DNA of 64,000 nucleotides from Plantago major (taxonomy: Eukaryota; Streptophyta; Magnoliopsida; Lamiales; Plantaginaceae), in contig CM048841.1 in assembly GCA_026545765.1 (NCBI GenBank), positions 8,072,145 to 8,136,144 on the forward strand, in the 5' to 3' direction. The notes under the pieces are model-generated. The model made no database searches, was not told where the DNA came from, and worked only from the letters and a program-made list of their open reading frames with translations. The translations under genes and the position numbers were made by a program. Below are positions 32,008 through 43,288 of this stretch, in pieces (position 1 is the first letter of the stretch; every line of letters begins with the position of its first letter).

Positions 32008-33249
32008 GTTTTGAAGTATCAACCTGACCGACACTATCTGTTTACAACTCACACCTTGAGCCTACACATTAGAACTAGCTTAATCAATTCCTCGAGAGAA
32101 CGACCATGTGGTTTAAGCCTTGTTGTACTACGACAACCGCTTTACTACTTGTGTTATTTTCCAAGTATTAATTTTGAGCGCATCACTCCCAACAATAATA
32201 CAAATATTATTGAAGAAAAGTGTAATAATATCAAATAAAATTGTATAAAATATATAAAATATATAAAATTATATAAAGTTGGCAATTCCTAAATCGTGTT
32301 ATTTTGAAATTAAAGAAAATATTTCGGTTTCCCAATTATATAAAATTAAAGAAAAGTGGTAGGCATGGTAAATTGGACACAAAATCGTGTAAGTATTTTT
32401 TTTTCCCTTTGGGTTAATTCATGTTCAAATCCATATTATAGCTTTAGAACATAAATATGAATAAAGGAAGTGGCGTTATTTGATGTGAGGGTGTATAAAA
32501 TTAGTTGCCACACACATTGCCAACAATTTTTATGATTTTGATATAGTTGACTAAAAATACAGAAAGAGGCATGAGATTATGGAGATAATTTGTTGTCAAA
32601 ATCACAAAATCAATATTAATAGTACATATAATTTTCTTCTAATCTTGTACGTAAATGCCCAAATCACTATTAATAGTATAATTTTATTCTGATCCTATAC
32701 GTCCGATTCAGTCTCCATAAATTCATGCGGTTTATTGTATTTTCTTAATGGATTGATGTAAATTTTGAAAGTAAAATTACTAAAAATAGTAAACTGATTG
32801 TGCTATATGATGTAGTTAACGTAAGAGACTTTTTCAATTTTCATGTAGATTTAGTTGAATTTAATTATAAATCATTTGTTTTTGGCTTCAAAATGCCACA
32901 TCAACTTTTTGATTACGTGGCATATCTCTTTTTCAATTTACATCATCACTTTTATCATACATATAGATTCAATTTTATTCATCAAACAATAAATGTCATT
33001 ACATATAAATTAATAAAAATATTCAAATTAACTAAATACAAACTACAATCATCTATGAAAAAAAAAAAGTTTATCCGCAATAACATTCTTCACACCCTTC
33101 ACTTGTTCGTCGACCCCTTCATCCATGTCTCCATCTCTGTCATCAATCTTTTTCTTTATTCGATCGCCATTTTTATGAAAACCTAATACATACAACAAAA
33201 ACAACATCAACAAACATCACTTATTTGACATTTAACATCAACAATTGCA

Positions 33250-34490
33250 ATATAAACATATGATATTAGTTAAGAAAATTTAAGCTTTCAGAGACCAAAA
33301 AATCAACAAACATCAATAATTACAGTAAAAACATGCACAATTCATAATGAAAAGATACCAGTTTTACAAAACTACAAAAACTCTAAACAAAAACGCAACG
33401 AAACAACACAATTTACGGCTAAACGTACACCATTTCCATATAAACCTAAACAATTAGAACTTCAAAATTAAACAAAAAACATGTATTAAAAAATCACCTA
33501 TTTACCATTAAACATCAACAATTTCAGTATAAAAATAGGCTATTCACACATGCATCCAAGTTCTACAAAACTACAGAAACTCTATAAAAGAATTTAAACC
33601 ACAATTATCAGCAATTTACAGCTAAACATACCATTTACATAAAAACCTAAACAATAAGAACTTCAAAAGATGAAACAAAAAACTAATATTAAAGCATCAC
33701 ATATTTATCATTAAACATCAGCAATTCAAGTATAAACATGCACAGTTCACAATGAAAACATATCGGTTTTACAAAACTACAAAAACTCAAACAAAAAAAT
33801 AAATGAAACCATAAACATCAACAATTTACAGATTAGACATACACAATTTACATAAAAATCTAAACAATTATAACTTCAAAAAGATGAAACAAAAAACCCG
33901 TATTAAAATATCACCAATTTACCATCAAACATCAACAATTTCAGTATAAAAATAGGCTATTCACATATACACCGAAGTTCTACAAAACTACAAAAACTGT
34001 ATAAAAAAATGAAACCACAAATATCAACAATTTATAGCTAAACATAGACCATTTACATAAAAACCTAAACAATAAGAATTTCAAAAGATGAAACAAAAAA
34101 ACTTATATTAAAACAACACATATTTAGCATTAAACATCAGCAATTCCAGTATAAACATGCACAATTCACACTAAAAACATGCCGGTTTTACAAAACTACG
34201 GAAACTCAAACAAAAAGAAATGGAACCACAAACATCAACAATTTACAGATAGACATACACAATTTACATGAAAATCCAAACAATTCAAAAAGATGAAACA
34301 AAATACCTATATTCAAGCATCACCAATTTACCCTTAAAAATCAACCATTGCAGTATAAACATAGGCTATTCATACATACATCCCAATTTGTTTTACAAAA
34401 CTACATAAATTTTATAAATAATGAATGCAATCACAAATATCAACAATTTATTGCTACACATACACCATTTACATAAAAATCTAGCTAACA
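33250..34490 (+). repeat. tandem repeat of about 208 bp in alternating dimer form
   Basis: The phrase TTCAAAA-GATGAAACAAAA recurs at about 33661, 33871, 34079 and 34286 (spacing 210, 208, 207), with a weaker copy near 33458. Units alternate between type B (AAACATGCACAATTCA, CGGTTTTACAAAACTAC) and type A (AAAATAGGCTATTCA, AAGTTCTACAAAACTAC). The true period is therefore a roughly 417-bp dimer, in the order B-A-B-A-B-A. Confidence 0.75.
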
Positions 34491-34557
34491 GATCATTTAT
34501 CCATAGCAATGTGTTATTACTACCTCTACAACTAGCTAGCAGTAGATCCATAATAAT

Positions 34558-34850
34558 CGAAGCAAAAATGAAGCATAAACAACCAAAACAACATAAAAAC
34601 GAAGCAGATCATGCCGATCTAACAACACTTGAAGCAAAGATGAAGCATAAACAACCAAAACAATAGAAAAACGAAGCAGATCATGCTGATTTAACAACAG
34701 TCGAAGCAAAAATGAAGGATAAACAACCAAAACAACAGAAAATGAAGCATAGCATGCCGATCTAACAACATTCGGAGCATAAATCAAGGATAAAGAACCA
34801 AAACAATAGAAAACGAAGCATATTATGCCGATCTAACAACAGTCGAAAGA
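34558..34850 (+). repeat. 72-bp tandem repeat, four units
   Basis: Units begin near 34558, 34631, 34700 and 34770 with GAAGCAAAAATGAAG-type sequence and end with GCCGATCTAACAACA. Divergence between units is modest. The array stops at the Tat2 LTR. Confidence 0.7.
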
Positions 34851-34859
34851 GAAAGGAAG

Positions 34860-35256
34860 TGTTGATACGGATATATGTCCAATCCGTCATAGACGCCTTG
34901 TGGAACAAATCCTAAGGCGTTTCAAGCTGTCTAAAGTCCAAGGCCTTAAGGTCCGACCCGGAGGTCCGACCCTAAGACCACCTACGGTCCGACCCTCCTG
35001 AGTATAACACTGAAATGGACCTCAAAGACAATAGGTCCGACCCAAACCGTGGTCCGAAGCCATGAGGGTCTGACCCGGAAGACGGTTCAGATGTAAGTCC
35101 TTAACCTCATAAGGAACCAAGTGGACTGGCACCAAGAGAGAAAATAGGTTCCGAGACAATCAAGGTCCGAACCATTATGCCTTTTGGTTTAGGAGAGTTG
35201 CTTTCAGACAGAATGATGACCCGGACCAGATCCTCGGACCTACACTCTCGGACGAA
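34860..35256 (+). repeat. left part of the 5' LTR of Tat2
   Basis: TGTTGATACGGATATATGTC matches the start of the Tat1 LTR in its own orientation. GGTCCGACC-like words recur about eight times between 34950 and 35240. The LTR is broken at 35257 by plastid-like DNA and resumes after element B at 43095. Confidence 0.7.
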
Positions 35257-35291
35257 GGTGGATGTCATCAGTTCGAGCCTGATTATCCCAA
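35257..35291 (+). pseudogene. trnV-GAC: 3' part of plastid trnV-GAC
   Basis: GTTCGAGCCTGATTATCCC is the T-arm and acceptor part of plastid tRNA-Val(GAC). The 5' half and the anticodon are missing, so it cannot make a tRNA. It is followed by the usual plastid spacer toward rrn16. Confidence 0.75.
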
Positions 35292-35845
<554 letters not shown>

Positions 35846-35932
35846 GGAAATCTGTTTCACGTAGCTTGGCAAGGAAATTTTGAATCGTGTGTACAGGACC
35901 CTTTACATGTAAGACCTATTGCTCATGGCATA
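35846..35932 (+). pseudogene. psaB: psaB fragment (plastid photosystem I)
   Basis: 29 codons read [14 protein letters not shown], one Trp-to-Cys change, then [12 protein letters not shown] and GI. This matches the PsaB segment that normally continues to WDPHFG. It stops matching after that. Non-functional scrap of the photosystem I core gene. Confidence 0.8.
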
Positions 35933-36691
35933 TATTTTAAGGGATGAAAAAAAAATATTCTTGATTTTGACTACTATATTTTCTTTTTTATTTGAAAGAA
36001 TATTCTCTAAAAAAATATAATGAATTATCAAAGGGCTTCTTGTTTTTTAATTTTGTTTATTATTGTATTTTCTTTTTAGAACACATCATCTTGAAATGAA
36101 AGAGTGAGAATAAAAGAAGCGGTAATTCAAACTAAAGAAAAAAAAAAGCCACATAACAGACACCCAAATCGGACCCAACCCCTTGCCAGGCTATTGTTCC
36201 CTCAAAGTTATGGAGTAAGACATCGATTTCTCAATAAGATCCAATTTTTGGCAGATCGGCAATAGGTGGGCTGGCTATTTTTTCTTCTGTAACAACAGGG
36301 CATATCAGTTGAAGTAGATTCCTCTTTTTGATCAATCAAAACCCCTTCCCAAACTGTACAAGCTTCTTCCAAAGCAAACGGCTTTCTGGATGTACATGAT
36401 GAGATCTATACAGATGGATCTTATATATATCATACGTCATATTCGATGGAAGCAATGATAAATAGATACGAATAGAATAGAAGGGGGGGGGGGGGTTCAA
36501 AAAAACAAGTATAGAAAAACTATAGAAAATTCTATACAAGTTGGCACCCCCCTTGGTATTACTTTAATTCAATAGACAAACAAGTATTGAATGTGCCCAT
36601 TTACCCTATTTGTACAAATAGAATAGTACATTTATACAGAATGGTAAAGAGGCGCTTTATGATCATCGACCATAGAAATAAAAATGAACGA
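35933..36691. other. unassigned AT-rich segment within the plastid-like patch
   Basis: No gene recognised. It has poly-G (36483-36494) and poly-A runs. Context suggests organellar spacer DNA, but I cannot name the origin. Confidence 0.35.
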
Positions 36692-36812
36692 AATAACTTG
36701 TATCAATGCGCTTCCTATTTGCCCAGAGTTCGCTCCCAGAAATATAGCCATCCCTGCCCCCTCACGTCAATCCCACGAGCCTCTTATCCATTCTCGTTGA
36801 ATCACGGTGGGA
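36692..36812 (-). other. plastid rrn16 upstream region (inverted copy)
   Basis: The minus strand reads GAATGGATAAGAGGCTCGTG and TTGACGTGAGG, then GGCTATATTTCTGGGAGCGA. It extends further toward rrn16 than the forward copy. Similarity to plastid DNA fades near ATAACTTG (36691). The 54-bp overlap with 35325-35378 makes the ends of the patch an inverted repeat. Confidence 0.75.
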
Positions 36813-36828
36813 CCCCCCCCCCCCCCCG

Positions 36829-38213
36829 CGATATGCTCAAATTACTACTTAGGAAACAAGTAGAAAGCAGTTGCTGTAAATAGACAATGCTAACCATGAG
36901 ATCATTCGCTAAGGAATCAATTAGGCTATCGCAACGATTGAAAACAAATAGTTACTTGTGAAACAATGTTGATTTGTTTGAATTTGAGTACTTCTTAAAA
37001 CTAGAAAACGGAAATTAGCAATGTAGTTGTTTGTAAGATTGAGGTAGACGGAACACAATAGTTACGATCAAGCAATGCTAATTCGCTCTAGGGATACGTT
37101 CATACTGTCACACAGTCGGTGTACAGAAAACTATCAATTCAACCATTCCCAAACGAGTTTGAAGATATTTGAACTAGAGCAATCGTGGGTCGTCAATCCA
37201 TGATCCTTAACCAAAACGTTTTAGAGAATCTTTGAACGAGAGTATTGAATTGAAGGGTTTTTACGAAGATCTTTGAACGTGCCTAACCTATATGAACGAT
37301 TTCAAACCTTAGAAGCGAATACGCAAAGCTATCACGCAACTACCATGTTCGGAGTGATTTAGCTACTCATAATCAAAGCAAGGATGAAACAATACAAGAT
37401 ATTGCTCATGTTTAACACAAACAAAATGATAATCGCATGCAAGCTCAAACAATTCGAGAAACAGAATAAGCACTAATTGAATAAGATAAAACAACAGAGA
37501 TTTACCACAGTAATCAGGGATTCAATATAAATCCTTCAATGAATAATCAAAATCAAGCTCCAAATTGTTATTAATGTCAAAGTATGAATGTTTGGAGATT
37601 TTTTCTATCAACTAGGTTACAAGAAGTATGAAGAGAATAGTACTAATTCTAAACTAAGTAGGAAAAACAAACAATCCGTTCGGCGCCGCTCGATGCGGCG
37701 GAAGGAATAGCTTGCCGCGGCAAGCCTTGTTAATCGGAGAATATATAGCCCTCGCATCATTTCGCCGCGGCGAGCTTCAATCTTTAAAACAGAGGCTTCA
37801 TTTACAAAATCTCGCCGCGGCGGACCAATTCCTTCGCCGCGGCGAGCTGCTCCCGATGGATTTATTGGGGCTCTCATAAAATCTCGCCGCGGCGAGCAAA
37901 TTACTTTGCCACGGTGAGCCTCTTCAGCAATTGAAAGGCCAGCTTCGCAAAATCTCGCCGCGGCGAGCAAAATGCTCCGCCACGCGAGCCTCCTTAGCAA
38001 GAAGATTGTTGCACTTCGTAAAATCTCGCCGCGATGCTCCGCTGCGGCGAGCCGTGTTAAGCTCAACTTCTCATCTTTGACTCAAAACTATCGATTCCTG
38101 CAAAATAACACCAAAGCATAAAAATGCACAAAAAAATACTAGAAAACTATAAACGAAGACTCACAAAGACCGCTTAAAAGGACCAAATGAGACTCTAAAT
38201 TATCGTCTCATCA
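36829..38213 (-). repeat. 3' LTR of element B (1385 bp)
   Basis: Starts (T/C)GATATGCTC and ends TCTCATCA, and pairs with 41693-43094. The dyad array at 37686-38052 has about ten CGCCGCGGCG-type sites. Confidence 0.82.
37686..38052 (-). promoter_or_regulatory. GC dyad array in element B LTR
   Basis: Repeated AAAATCTCGCCGCGGCGAGC units (e.g. near 37762, 37833, 37882, 37956) alternate with partly decayed forms (GCCACGG, CCACGCGAG) over 370 bp. A TATATATTC-like motif at about 37740 lies inside the array. The sister array is at 42548-42925. Confidence 0.55.
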
Positions 38214-39780
38214 AACTCCCCAAACCGAACCTTTTCTCGTCCTCGAGTAAACAAATAAACCTAGACAAAAACTAGACTCAAACCACGAGAACAAACAAAG
38301 AGTCAAGGTCCCAAGTGACTGAATCTACCATTGTAAACAGTAAGTCCACGAGATGCAAAAATTTTGTTATCAAACTAACTTTGGAAAAACAGTGTACAGA
38401 AAATCAAACACAATTTTTTCCAAGACAAATAGCACTTAAGTGTAGCTCGCTAGTCCCTCACAAGTGAATGCAGTGTATCTCTCACTCTCTTGGAAGTATC
38501 CAAATGGGGTATAAGCTCAAAAATAAACTGGGAAGGTGACTCGCGTCACAAAGGTGCCTAAAATATCTTATGCTTTTGCACTCGTCTCATTAGATCGAAA
38601 GGGACTTAACATGTGACTCAATTTTTCAGAAAACAAAAGCTGAAACTGCTCCCCCTATTCAATTCAAAACAACATCAGATCTCGTAACACTTCGCTGAAC
38701 TCAGTGCATGGCCACATTGGGCTCTTTTAATCTCAATTTTTTCCAGGTGTCTGTTTTACCGAAAGTCCGCACTTTTTTGCGTGTCAGTTTGGTGTACGTG
38801 CCATCAACCCTCACGGACATGTGGCTTTTTAAGATCACGCCGGTATATAGGTAGTATTTGAAACACGCCTAACACGACTAACGATGATCAATGAAGACCA
38901 TAGATCCACCCCGAGATCCAAATATCAATAAGCCTGAGGGAGCAGTAAACAAGCTTTTCAGCAATAACGCAAAACAAAACATATAAGTCGCAAGATAATA
39001 GTTCTCTCCCCAAACCTATTCCTTGGAACAGGGGGAAGGGCTTAAAAAGAGCATGTCATTCGTCATCCCTAACAAGACTGAGTACACATAAATATGAAAA
39101 GGTGCAAGTAATACGTAAAAACTTGCACAACCCAGGAAATCACACAATACATTTGCCGGTACAAAAATTTTTCATCGGCTCTCAGTCTTCTCACATGATT
39201 TTTTGACCAAGGAGCTAAACAAAATTGCTATTTAAAAGACAAATGACCTTACAGGATTAAAAATACACTGTCCTACTTCCAACTAATCATTAAACAAAAC
39301 GTAAGCAGCAAGTGGATTTAACATCTACAATGGACGTTCGACTTGGTCAAAGACTCAGACTCACCACGAAAGTACTTGAAGGGAAATTAACTAGACCTAG
39401 ACTGACAAAGAAATTGTAACAGAGGAAGGTCATATAACACACAATAGAACAGAATACATATAAATAAAGACGAAAGACTTTAAAGACACAAATAACAAAG
39501 AAAATTGCAGACAAGACACTAGAGATCACATTCCCCCTCCCCAAACCTAAACTCAAGCATGTCCTCAAGCATAGAGTGAAAAGGAAAAGAGAATGGGAGC
39601 TATAGTGACTTGCCTGCTGGTGAACCTTTGCAGTCATGTACAAGACTCTTCCGTGTTGGCTAACGGGTACTCTGGAAGTTCTTGGTTCTTTCGGTTGTTG
39701 CAGCTCCTTTTCTCCCCTTCAGATAAGTGTGTATATACAAGGGTCCAGTGTGCGCCCCTATATAGTTCCTGGTGTCAACC
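38214..39780 (-). other. PPT, stem-loops and 3' UTR of element B
   Basis: The PPT GGTTTGGGGAG abuts the LTR, with the CTCG-AGGA-CGAG stem-loop at about 38233-38251; the stem has one internal mismatch. Hairpin CGCA...TGCG at 38768-38781 with the conserved block after it. G-box modules at about 39004-39035 and 39533-39573. No coding sequence. Confidence 0.6.
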
Positions 39781-39809
39781 TGCAGGGGTGAGTATGGTGT
39801 AGTGGTGGC

Positions 39810-40160
39810 TTACAACTCACGTTGCTTGCCATGTACCTCTATAGTGCAGGTACGAGCGTGAAGGTTGACAATCATGCGAGTGGTTTTGATGAACGGTCGC
39901 CCAAGCAGCAACATATCCTTCTCCATCTCCTTGCCTTTAACCCATGCCAACTTCACAACCACAAAATCAGCCATAAAATTGTCCCCATCCAGTGTAACCG
40001 GACCATCCTCAATCACACCCATGCAACTACTTCTCATTCCATTGGCCATCATGACGAAGCATTTCCTGGGTTCCAAACCCTTCAAATCCAGCTCTCATAG
40101 GTCGTAAAGGTCATTAGATTAACCGTTGCTTCTGTATCTACGATGCCAGTTACCTCGGAA
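39810..40160 (-). pseudogene. element B aspartic protease remnant
   Basis: The minus strand reads GIVDTEATVNLM near 40160-40120, where the active site DTG has become DTE. A frame change then leads into a 91-residue ORF ending LLLGRPFIKTTRMIVNLH, the conserved C-terminal flap of Athila proteases. Inactive. Confidence 0.65.
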
Positions 40161-40921
40161 GAATTTCCTATCCCAACCATCAAATCGAAACTATTGGCAT
40201 CACTTATGTTCTTATCTGCTGCCGGGATCACCCAGCGGTGGGACTTACCTCAAGGACAGTCAGTTTTGCACTCGCCTCCTCTACTGGAGTCGATACTGGG
40301 TGTGGCTACATCCTTTTCCTGTACCTCGACTCTCACTTCTACCGGCTTCTCAAGTGCCAGTGTAGGTACCACCTCAACTACCTCTGGTTTCTTAACCTGG
40401 GCCACAGTGTTCTTGAGCTGGCAAGTGCAGGTAGCAACGAAAGACTTCACCTTTACTGGCTCATCGAATGTCACCTCCACGGCTAGAGCTTTGTGGGTTT
40501 CTGCGGTCGTCGGTAACTTACCCCTTTCTCTCTGTTGAAATCGACCAACCAGATCTCCCAAAGTCTTCTCTAACCGATTCTGCACCTGCTCAATACTGTC
40601 GAACCGCTGATCATTCCTGCGCTAATTTTCCTGTGCTTAGGCCCAGAACCTCTCGGAACGCTCCATGTGGTCCCTGATTGCCTGATCAGGACTTCCCGAC
40701 ACTTTCGTAATCTGAACCTGAACTGGCTGAGGTAGAACTGGTTGCTCCCATGGCACATTCTCATAGAAGTTGTTGCCACCTTGGTTACCCTGCTGTCTAG
40801 TCTGCCCGCTTTGCATGTCCTACTCAGTAGTACATGCCCCTGGAGTCCCTTCAACTGCTCGGTATCCCGCTCCCCTAGATTTATTTCTCGCACCCTTGAG
40901 TAGAGACACTGCTGCCAGTCT
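40161..40921 (-). pseudogene. element B gag-pro linker
   Basis: Overlapping broken frames encode a Val/Glu/Lys-rich linker (VEVRVEVQEKDVATP) and a Gln/Arg-rich stretch, typical of the low-complexity zone between Athila capsid and protease. No zinc knuckle is evident. Confidence 0.45.
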
Positions 40922-41569
40922 CTAAAAAACACCATTTAATTCGTCAGAGGATGCTTCCAGGAGTGAATTTTTACACGTCATATCAACCATGTTCTGACAC
41001 TCCCAATTCAGACCCTCATAAAATCTGATGCACAGATTCATCTCGTCAATCCTATGGTGCGGGCATTGGGATAGAAACTGTAAGAAGCGTTCGCGAGCTT
41101 CATTGAAAGTCTCATCGTACATCTGCTGAAACTACATTATCTGAGTACGGAGGTCCTGCGTTCTCTCGGGAGGGTAAAATTTATTTACGAAGGCTTTATA
41201 GAGAGAATCCCAAGTAGGTAGAGAACCCCCAGGCCGGTTCAATAGCCAGTTCCTAGCTTTATCCTGTAGGCACATTGGAAAAACCTTCTTCCTTATCTCT
41301 CCATTTGAAACTGTTACTCCTCTGGCTGTCAACGGAATCCCTGCAATCAATACTTCAAACTCCTTGAGGAACCTTATCACATCCTCGTTGGCCATTCCGT
41401 AGAACTTGGGAAGATTATGGAAGTGGTGAGATTTGAGTTCCAAATTCCTCACCTCATTAGACAGCACGATTGCTGCTTTCCCAGCGCCGGGCTGTATGTA
41501 GGCTCCATAGGTTAACTGAGCCATTGAAATGTCCTTTCGGATCAACCTGTTGTTAGAGCTACACAACAC
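40922..41569 (-). pseudogene. element B gag
   Basis: An ORF from 41569 carries NVRNLEL-type EVRNLELKSHHFH, PKFYGMANEDVIRFLKEFE, VFPMCLQDKARNWLLNRP and AFVNKFYPPERT. One stop at 41129-41131 separates it from ETFNEARERFLQFLSQCPHH, LCIRFYEGLNW and MVDMTCKNSLLEAS. This is the complete Athila capsid order with a single nonsense break. It starts about 120 bases after the PBS. Confidence 0.78.
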
Positions 41570-41671
41570 AAAAACCTCGAAATATCCTTAGTTTATGTTA
41601 GTGCACTAAACATCAGGTAAGTTGGAAAACAAGTAAAGATTTGCAATCAAGCGCTACAGTAGGAATTGATT

Positions 41672-41688
41672 CCCCAGCAGCGGCGCCA
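41672..41688 (-). promoter_or_regulatory. primer-binding site of element B
   Basis: TGGCGCCGCTGCTGGGG on the minus strand, one base different from the A1/C PBS, just inside the LTR at 41693. Confidence 0.75.
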
Positions 41689-41692
41689 AAAT

Positions 41693-43094
41693 TGATATGC
41701 TCAGATTACTACTTAGGAAACAAGTAGAAAGCAATTGCTGTAAATAGACAATGCTAACCACAAGATCGTTCGCTAAGGAATCAATTAGGTTATCGCAATG
41801 ATTGACAACAAACAGTTACTTGTGAAACAATGTTGATTTGTTTGAATTTGAGTACTTATTAAAACTAGAAAACAGAAATTAGCAATGTAGTTATTTGTAA
41901 GATTGAGGTAGAAGGAACACAGTAGTTACGATCAAGCAATGCTAATTCGCTCTAGGGATACGTTAATACTGTCACACGGTCGGTGTACCGAAAACTATCA
42001 ATTCAACCTTTACCAAACGAGTTTGAAGATATTTGAACTAGAGTAATTGTGGGTCGTCAATCCACGATCCTTAACCAAAATGTTTTAGAGAATCTTTGAA
42101 TGAGAGAACTGAATTGAAGGGTTTTTCGAAGATCTTTGAATGAGCCTAACATATATGAATGATTTCGAACCCTAGAAGCGAATACGCAAAGCTATCACGC
42201 AACTACCATGTTCAGAGTGATTTAGCTACTCATAATCGAAGCAAGGATGAAAGAATACAAGATATTGCTCATGTTCAACATAAACAGAATGATAATCGCA
42301 TGCAAGCTCAAACAATTCGAGACACAGAATAAGAACGAATTGGACAAGATAAAACAATAGAGATTTACCACAGTAATCAGGGATTCGATATCAATCCTTC
42401 AATGAATAATCAAAATCAAGCTCCAAATTGTTATCAATGTCAAAGTATGAATGTCTGGAGATTTTTTCTATCAACTAGGTTAAAAGAAGTATGAAGAGAA
42501 TTGTACTAATTCTAAACTAAGTAAGAAAAACAAACAATCCGTTATGCGCTGCTCGCCGCGGCGGAAGGAATAGCTCGCCGCGGTGAACCTTCTTAATCGG
42601 AGAATATATAGCCCTCGCATAATTTTGCCGCGGCGAGCAAAATGCTCCACCGCGTCGAGCTTCAATCTTCAAAACAGAGGCTTGATTCACAAAATCTTGC
42701 CGCGGCGGACCAATTCCTTCGCCGCGGCGAGCTCCTCCCGATGGATTTATTGGGGCTCTCATAAAATCTCGCCACGGCGAGCAAATTACTTCGCCGCAGT
42801 GAGCCTCTTTAGCAATTCAAATGCCAGCTTCACAAAATCTCATCGCGACGAGCCTTCTTAGCCAGAAGATTATTGCACTTCGTAAAATCTCGCCACGGTG
42901 AGCAAAATGCTCCGCCGTGGCGAGCCTTGTTAACCTCAACTTCTCATCTTTGGCTCAAAACTATAAATTCCTGCAAAACAACACCAAAAGACCGAAGCAT
43001 AAAAGTGCACAAAAAAATACTAGAAAACTATAAACGAAGACTCACAAAGACTGCTAAAATGGACCAAATTAGACTCTAAATTATTGTCTCATCA
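41693..43094 (-). repeat. 5' LTR of element B (1402 bp)
   Basis: Starts TGATATGCTC and ends TCTCATCA, with the PBS on its left. It has the same GC dyads as the 3' LTR, but several are independently mutated. The two LTRs differ at many single sites and a few indels, so the insertion is not very recent. Confidence 0.83.
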
Positions 43095-43235
43095 TCCCCC
43101 CCCCCCCCATAGTTACTTGTGCAGGTTCTCACCTACTAGTGCTTTGGACCTTGACTTGGGACGATCTGAAGTGGTTTGGACTTAGTACGATTTTGGAAGA
43201 ACTTATATAGAGCTTGTGGGACTTCACCCTCAACA
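43095..43235 (+). repeat. right part of the 5' LTR of Tat2
   Basis: Begins in the C run interrupted by element B and ends CCCTCAACA next to the PBS. Tat1's LTR also has a C run at the corresponding place before its 3' end. Confidence 0.7.
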
Positions 43236-43238
43236 TTT

Positions 43239-43254
43239 TGGCACCGTCTGTAGG
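43239..43254 (+). promoter_or_regulatory. primer-binding site of Tat2
   Basis: TGGCACCGTCTGTAGG follows the LTR end by three bases and is the counterpart of Tat1's TGGCGCCATCTGTGGG. Confidence 0.65.
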
Positions 43255-43288
43255 AATCTTTACAAAAAGTTTCATAGCTCTACAAGCA

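Larger units (their letters stand above)
25894..32185 (+). mobile_element. plus-strand Athila-type element D, 3' part
   Basis: Contains an additional ORF (26337-27757), a 3' UTR with three G-box modules, a PPT (29332-29344) and the 3' LTR 29345-32185. Element C was inserted into its internal region, so its 5' part lies left of the window. The 3' LTR is itself interrupted by a copia solo LTR. Confidence 0.78.
29345..32185 (+). repeat. 3' LTR of element D, interrupted by a copia solo LTR
   Basis: Starts TGATGAGTCG and ends TTGAGCGCATCA, with 1645 bp of nested copia LTR at 30363-32007. Without it the LTR is about 1.2 kb. The right flank begins CTCCC. Confidence 0.75.
32186..34859. other. AT-rich DNA between nested clusters
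   Basis: No supportable gene. It holds an imperfect tandem duplication (about 32600-32710, word ATTAATAGTA...TACGT), a family of about 208-bp repeats (33250-34490) and four 72-bp units (34558-34850). This may be the pre-insertion host locus into which Tat2 and element D inserted. Confidence 0.5.
36829..43094 (-). mobile_element. Athila-type non-autonomous element B
   Basis: Minus-strand order: 5' LTR 41693-43094, PBS, gag, linker, decayed protease, 3' UTR, PPT, 3' LTR 36829-38213. No RT or integrase. It is inserted in a poly-C tract of the Tat2 LTR. C runs flank both sides (36813-36827 and 43096-43108), so the exact TSD cannot be resolved. The leftmost LTR base pair is CG instead of TG. Confidence 0.83.

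Noticed and set aside
32800..33186. 128-residue plus-strand ORF in AT-rich DNA
   Set aside because: Composition is Phe/Asn/His/Ile-rich as expected from AT-rich DNA. It has no recognisable domain and no promoter or splice context.
35257..35291. Functional tRNA-Val gene
   Set aside because: Only the T-arm and acceptor side are present. The D-arm and anticodon are absent.
36824..43099. Clean 5-bp TSD for element B
   Set aside because: Both flanks are poly-C, and the first LTR base is changed, so the duplication cannot be placed.
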